From assembly GCA_015956445.1 (NCBI GenBank), contig WIUZ02000008.1:1426001-1490000 (forward strand): a stretch of DNA of 64,000 bases. Direction: 5' to 3'. Positions 59,606 to 64,000 of the stretch are shown here, piece by piece. The notes below the pieces were generated by a model. The model worked only from the letters and a program-made list of their open reading frames with translations. It was not told where the DNA came from and searched no databases. The DNA is from Thelephora terrestris. Lineage: Eukaryota > Basidiomycota > Agaricomycetes > Thelephorales > Thelephoraceae. Both the position numbers and the translations under genes were made by a program. Each line of letters begins with the position of its first letter. Within the stretch, counting starts at the first letter, position 1.

Positions 59606-59623
59606 TGTCACGCGTTCGTGACA
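59606..59623. repeat. Terminal hairpin of element A copy 3
   Basis: TGTCACG, loop CGTT, CGTGACA: a perfect 7-bp stem at the exact 3' end of the element. The copy 1 equivalent is 55149-55166 and copy 2 is 49903-49920 (inverted). In copy 2 a stem pair is changed on both sides, so pairing is kept. Confidence 0.75.
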
Positions 59624-60345
59624 GCAAAGACATTCTGAATTTTCCAGGCCAATTTCTTTGCAGTGTTCTGGGACAGAAAATGGTCAGTACATTCACAGTG
59701 TTCCAGTAATGTTCCCACTAGGTAATCCATGGGTACATTCAGAATCTCCCCAAAGAAAGTAACCTTGATGTCGATGATTGGCGCATTTACAATGTTCCTG
59801 GTCAGGAAAATTCAAAATGCGGCCAAACAATGTGTTTGCAGTGTTCCAGGGTGGTACATCCAGAATGTACTGGTGCCGTTGACTGCAATGTACTGAGTTT
59901 TGCAAACATCAGGAACACTGCAGGAACACTGCAAGGAAACTGGAAAAACTGGGAACATTTTGAATGAACTTGTGATGTTCCCAGTTTTTCCAGTTTTCTT
60001 GCAGTGTTCCTGACGTTTGCCGAACTCAGTACATCACAGTTGACAGTACCAGTACATTCTGGACGTACCACACTGGAACACTGCAAAAACACTGTTTGGG
60101 TGCATTTTGAATTTTCCTGTCCAGGAAAATTGTAAATGTACCCATGGGTTACCTAATGGGAACATCACCGAAACATTGTGAATGTACTGACCATTTTCTG
60201 TCCCAGAACACTGCAAAGAAATTGGCCTGGAAAATTCAGAATGTCTTTGCGATGTTCTGGGTCGGTTTTTGCCAGGTACATCGTCCATTTCCTTGCAATG
60301 AACTTGCAATGTTCTGGACCGGAACACCACCCCTTGCCCCCAGTG

Positions 60346-60454
60346 TCTCCACCTTCGGTGCACGTCAGTGTGTGGTATGACCCATCGGAAGCTGGTGACG
60401 CCATCCTGTCCGGAACCGACTCGTCATCAAGTCATCATGGACAGCAGCCACAGA
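60346..60454 (-). other. 109-bp unique segment between two CACTG elements
   Basis: It reads open on the minus strand (MASPASDGSYHTLTCTEGG) and may be a piece of the same interrupted gene as 56585-57213. It begins and ends with the target duplications TCT and AGA of the neighbouring elements. Confidence 0.4.
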
Positions 60455-61407
60455 CACTGGGGGCAAGGGGTCAAATACCCGGTGGGTACATGCTGAACAC
60501 ATTGTGATCACAGTCAACAAGTGATCACAATGTGCCCAGTGGGGGAAATTTGAATACATTCAAAATGTGCCTGGCCATGTGAGTCCAATGTGCCCAGTAG
60601 GCACATTTTGATTGTGATCACAATGTACCCATCAATGTGATCTCAATGTGCCCACTGGGGACATTTTGATTGCAATCACAATGTAGACATCAATGTGATC
60701 TCAATGTGGCTGCTGTGCACATTTTAATTTCTTTCACAATGTTCCCATCAATGTGTTCCCAATGTACCCAGCTCATTACATAATAGTTTCTTTCACAATG
60801 TTGCCCACAATGTGTCCAGCATGTGGCTGAGCCACTCATTCAAACTTCTTTCACAAAGTATCCAGTGATGTGTCTAGAATGTGTACAGCCATACATATAG
60901 TGATTTCTTTGAAAGTTCATGGTGAAATTGAACAATATTGAGATTACATTGTGATTATTTCAAAAAGGACCCCCTGGGGAGATTATGGACACATCACTGG
61001 ATAATCTTTGAAAGAATTTTGAATGAGTGGCTCAGCCACATGCTGGACACATTGTGGACAACATTGTGAAAGAAACTATTATGTAATGAGCTGGGTACAT
61101 TGAGAACACATTGATGGGGACATTGTGAAAGAAATTAAAATGTGCACAGCAGGCACATTGAGATCACATTGATGTCTACATTGTGATTACAATCAAAATG
61201 TCCCCAGTGGGCACATTGAGATCACATTGATGGGTACATTGTGATCACAATCAAAATGTGCCTACTGGGCACATTGGACTCACATGGCCAGGCACATTTT
61301 GAATGTATTCAAATTTCCCCCACTGGGCACATTGTGATCACTTGTTGACTGTGATCACAATGTGTTCAGCATGTACCCACTGGGTATTTGATCCCTTGCC
61401 CCCAGTG
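60455..61407. mobile_element. EnSpm/CACTA-like palindromic MITE 3 (953 bp)
   Basis: The ends CACTGGGGGCAAGGGGTCAA and its inverse at 61407 have the 3-bp target duplication AGA at 60452-60454 and 61408-61410. Each arm is built of about six degenerate 60-75 bp units around CACAATGTRCCCAC...AATGTGATCTCAATGTG. The arms meet near 60,930-60,990. There is no coding gene. Confidence 0.88.
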
Positions 61408-62057
61408 AGATCAAGTACGGCAAGGGCACAGTCACTCACTCATCAAGTCGACTCTGGCACCCAATAAAAGAAGAGCATTGTCTAAAGAGTCAACCTATAG
61501 GAGGAGTGAGCTTCCCAGCCAATTAGGGGAGCATCACATCACGCCACACCTTGGTGTCCAAATCATTCAACACCCTCCTATGGCAGTTGAGACAATGGTC
61601 GACCTCGATTGTCAGGAACATGGTATTTTTAAACTTTTTATAACACACTCTTTCTTCAAACTTTCTTATCCTTTTGTATTGTTTGAATGCCTCACAATCC
61701 CTTTACTTCACTTCCATCATTAAAACCGTTAAACGCACAGTGTATTCAAGGTCCAACCGGAACAACAAAGTCTATCTAGAAGTTGATTGTATCCTCTATG
61801 GGTACCCAGCGCTCAAGGGTTCCATCCCGGTTCAACCAACCTCCTCTCCCAGCAAGCAACTCTCCAAACATGGCATCCCCATCCTCCACGCTCAACTGAA
61901 CGACTAGGTCAAGTCGACACGAAGGGACTCCTTCAAAGGGACCCACCAGCCGCCCAGATGTCACTGAACTTTGCAACACTTGGTTCCACATTTCCATCAC
62001 CGGGTGATTGCTTGGCAGCACCGTCGACGTAGTCAAAGAGACCCTCCGTCTCCCTCA
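61408..62057 (-). other. 650-bp unique segment between CACTG elements, partly coding-like
   Basis: Minus-strand frames at 62,036-61,776 and 62,057-61,933 look coding-like (FGELLAGRGGWLNRDGTLER; DYVDGAAKQSPGDGNVEPS). No family is recognised. The left 250 bases are AT-rich with no feature. It starts with the AGA and ends with the TCA target duplication of the flanking elements. Confidence 0.35.
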
Positions 62058-62782
62058 CACTGGGGGCAAGGGGGTACTTACCCAGTGGGTACATTGTGAG
62101 TTCATTGTGAGTTTTGAAACCATTTGCCCAGTCATTACCCACCAGGTACTTTTTGGGTACTTTTTGAAAGATACCCATCAATTCACCTGGATTTTACCCA
62201 CTGGGTACGTGGTGGGTACTTTGTAAAATTACCCACTCAGGAACCCAGTGGGTATTTTTTGAGCGAAACCCCTGGGTTCTTTTCACAATTTACTTTCCAA
62301 AGTGCCCATCACAAACCTGAGCCACTCATTGAGAGTTCTTTCATAAAGTACCCACTGATCTGATCAAAATGTACTCAACAGATACTCAATGGGTTCTTTG
62401 AGAGTTTGTGGTGAAACTGAGCCACAGTGTGAGTTCTTTGTGAGTTCTTTGAAAAAACCCACTGGGTACATTGTGATCAGATCAGTGGGTATTTTGTGAA
62501 AGAACTCTCAATGAGTGGCTCAGGTTTGTGATGGGCACTTTGGAAAGTAAATTGTGAAAAGAACCCAGGGGTTTCGCTCAAAAAATACCCACTGGGTTCC
62601 TGAGTGGGTAATTTTACAAAGTACCCACCACGTACCCAGTGGGTAAAATCCAGGTGAATTGATGGGTATCTTTCAAAAAGTACCCAAAAAGTACCTGGTG
62701 GGTAATGACTGGGCAAATGGTTTCAAAACTCACAATGAACTCACAATGTACCCACTGGGTAAGTACCCCCTTGCCCCCAGTG
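62058..62782. mobile_element. EnSpm/CACTA-like palindromic MITE 4 (725 bp)
   Basis: The ends CACTGGGGGCAAGGGGGTAC and its inverse at 62782 have the 3-bp target duplication TCA at 62055-62057 and 62783-62785. The arms are almost perfectly complementary: a 79-codon open frame is found with nearly identical translation on both strands (62124-62363 and 62716-62477), a product of the palindrome and not a gene. It is rich in CCCACTGGGTAC units. Confidence 0.9.
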
Positions 62783-63119
62783 TCATTGGAGGCCTGGGCG
62801 GGATCCTGGACTGCGAGTTGAGTGAGGTGCTGACGCTGGATCTCGGACTCGACCTGTCGATTGGGTTGGTTGACGCAGTATCGGAACTGTCTTCTCTCAT
62901 CTTGACCAGACTGGCCACCATCCGACTCAACTGGAAGTGGGTAAGGATTTGAGGGTGCCATGCGATGATTGTTGTGGTACCGGGAGCATTTACAACACTG
63001 ACTTTTAGTAACCGGACGTACCTCGGCGACCCTCAGTGCATCCTCGGCCTTGTCAATGGACATCTCCTCGATCAGGACCAATTGACCAATTGGGAACAAT
63101 GGACAACACCCACAGTTCT
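62783..63119 (-). pseudogene. Unrecognised coding-like fragment between CACTG elements
   Basis: A minus-strand open stretch with SIDKAEDALRVAEVRPVTKS, a Cys/His-containing QCCKCSRYHNNHRMAPS and a polar Gln/Arg-rich region (QVESEIQRQHLTQLAVQDPA). It is cut on both sides by CACTG elements (TCA at 62783, TCT at 63117-63119). It may be part of the same gene as 56585-57213. No known family. Confidence 0.4.
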
Positions 63120-64000
63120 CACTGGGGACAAACCCCAGTTTCCCAGCCCGGGACATCATAAATACATTGTAAGGAAATGGAAAATGTGCCTGGCAATGAC
63201 CCACCTGGTAGATCATAAATACATTCAAAATGTCCAGGCCAATTTCCTTAGAGTGTTGCCAGCACAGGAAATTCTCAGTACATTCATGGTGTTCCTGGTC
63301 ATGTGATCTCAGTGTTCCCAGGTCATGTGACCTTGATGTCCTGATGAGGTAATCTGAGGGTAAACCATGAATTTTCCCAAATAAAGTAACCATGGTATTC
63401 CTGAGTGGCTCATTCACAGTGTTCTTTCCAGTGTTCCCAGTGGTGTTATCATGGTGTTCCGAGTCAGTAAAATTCAAATTGAGCCTTAACGGTGCGCCGG
63501 AAGTGTACCAGTGTGGTATATCCTGAAAGTACTAAGGCCTTTGACCATGATGTACCAAAATTCGGCAAACCATCAGGAAACTGTGGGAACACTGAATGGA
63601 AACTGAAAAATTGGGAACATTTTGAATGGGTTTATGATGTTCCCAGTGTTCCCAGTTTCCTTTCAGTGTTCCCACAGTTTCCTGATGGTTTGCCGAATTT
63701 TGGTACATCATGGTCAAAGGCCTTAGTACTTTCAGGATATACCACACTGGTACACTTCCGGCGCACCGTTAAGGCTCAATTTGAATTTTACTGACTCGGA
63801 ACACCATGATAACACCACTGGGAACACTGGAAAGAACACTGTGAATGAGCCACTCAGGAATACCATGGTTACTTTATTTGGGAAAATTCATGGTTTACCC
63901 TCAGATTACCTCATCAGGACATCAAGGTCACATGACCTGGGAAACTGTGGGTTCACTCAGGGTTTTCTTTCAATGAGCCACTCAGGGACATCATGGGTAT
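63120..64000. mobile_element. EnSpm/CACTA-like palindromic MITE 5 (partial, runs off the window)
   Basis: It starts CACTGGGGACAAACCCCAG at 63120 after TCT. The left arm runs to about 63,625, where the centre GGGAACATTTTGAATGGG..TTTATGATGTTCCCAG folds back. The right arm mirrors the left to the window edge (CACACTGGTACACTTCCGGC, GGTAATCTGAGGG in inverse). By symmetry its end should fall about 130 bp beyond the window. The right target duplication cannot be seen. Confidence 0.7.

Larger units (their letters stand above)
57317..59623 (+). mobile_element. Element A copy 3 (2,307 bp, uninterrupted)
   Basis: This is the reference copy. It starts TGTCAGGGTTGTAGGCCTGC at 57317 and ends TGTCACGCGTTCGTGACA at 59623, with the 5-bp target duplication GCAAA at 57312-57316 and 59624-59628. 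A1 points left (57960-57337) and its stop lies 20 bp from the left end. A2 points right (58615 to about 59518) and stops about 105 bp from the right end. A 650-bp central region holds both promoters and five iterons. The two ends share only the inverted TGTCA pentamer. There are no LTRs and no recognisable transposition enzyme. Confidence 0.85.
57217..60345. mobile_element. EnSpm/CACTA-like palindromic MITE 2 (about 0.8 kb), carrying element A copy 3
   Basis: The ends CACTGGGGGCAAGGGGTGG and the inverse at 60345 have the 3-bp target duplication TCT at 57214-57216 and 60346-60348. The left arm (57217-57316) breaks at AACATCGCAAA and resumes at 59629 with GACATTCTGAATTTTCC. The unbroken right arm shows the uninterrupted order (60,225-60,260 inverse), proving that copy 3 was inserted later. 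Without the insert it is 817 bp, nearly all inverted repeat, and has no transposase. Confidence 0.88.

Noticed and set aside
48311-59623. Element A as an LTR retrotransposon or solo LTR
   Set aside because: TG..CA ends and a 5-bp duplication fit, but no direct terminal repeats and no gag/pol are found in the uninterrupted 2.3-kb copy.
48311-59623. Element A as a Helitron because of its 3' hairpin
   Set aside because: Helitrons insert without target duplication and end in CTRR. Element A makes 5-bp duplications and ends in CA directly at the hairpin.
62124-62716. Nearly identical open frames on both strands (79 codons each)
   Set aside because: They are a by-product of the near-perfect palindrome of MITE 4. 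The translation is of repeat units and has no protein character.
47774-64000. CRISPR-like array in the repeat units of the MITEs
   Set aside because: Eukaryotic context, repeats degenerate and palindromic, and no regular repeat/spacer pattern.

Overview
This window reads as nuclear DNA of a mushroom-forming basidiomycete (Agaricomycete). The genes are split by many short introns of about 50-60 nt with GT..AG ends, are tightly packed on both strands, and include families typical of that class: F-box-like paralogues, fungal HNH proteins, a DUF6533-type membrane protein and a LISK-type kinase carrying a C1 finger. I cannot name the species from sequence alone.

The left part, about 1-39,000, is ordinary gene-rich chromosome. 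It holds a tRNA-Arg(ACG), a tandem pair of F-box-like genes, a truncated Helitron-type reading frame, the nuclear pore scaffold Nup192/Nup205, the NatC catalytic subunit Naa30 (divergent from Nup192), an ACOT9-like mitochondrial acyl-CoA thioesterase, an inverted pair of HNH-domain genes, a DUF6533-like membrane protein, a small hypothetical membrane protein, the Golgi transport protein Sft2, a LISK-like kinase, the tuberin homologue Tsc2 (divergent from the kinase), a GEN1/Yen1 Holliday-junction resolvase and a VHS/GAT protein of the Lsb5 type. The joint content (nuclear pore, N-terminal acetylation, Golgi traffic, TORC1 control, recombination) is core cell biology, with no sign of a cluster devoted to one pathway.

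The right part, about 39,000-64,000, is a transposon graveyard with very readable nesting. First comes a 3.7-kb inverted repeat whose arms carry telomere-like (CCTAA)n satellite. It abuts a decayed tyrosine recombinase gene, and a third, direct copy of the arm lies on the other side of that gene. Next come at least four, probably five, palindromic non-autonomous DNA elements with CACTGGGGGC ends and 3-bp target duplications, as in EnSpm/CACTA elements. Interleaved with these are three copies of what looks like an undescribed element family, called element A here. It is about 2.2-2.3 kb, starts TGTCAGGG and ends in a short hairpin ...GTGACA, has 5-bp target duplications, and carries two divergent genes of unknown function around a block of GGGGATTTC iterons. 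No transposase, reverse transcriptase or LTRs are visible in it. One copy is inserted in another, and that inner copy is itself interrupted by a second unrelated element (element B, 2.4 kb, TGTCAGG...CATCACA, 5-bp duplication). Element B carries an apparently intact four-exon coiled-coil gene. A third copy of element A sits inside an EnSpm-like element. The nested insertions define the ends of each element to the base.

The A and B elements are the best candidates for something new. Their TG..CA ends and 5-bp duplications resemble products of LTR-integrase or Mu/Tn7-like transposases. The absence of LTRs, and in B the retention of apparent spliceosomal introns, argue against ordinary retrotransposition.
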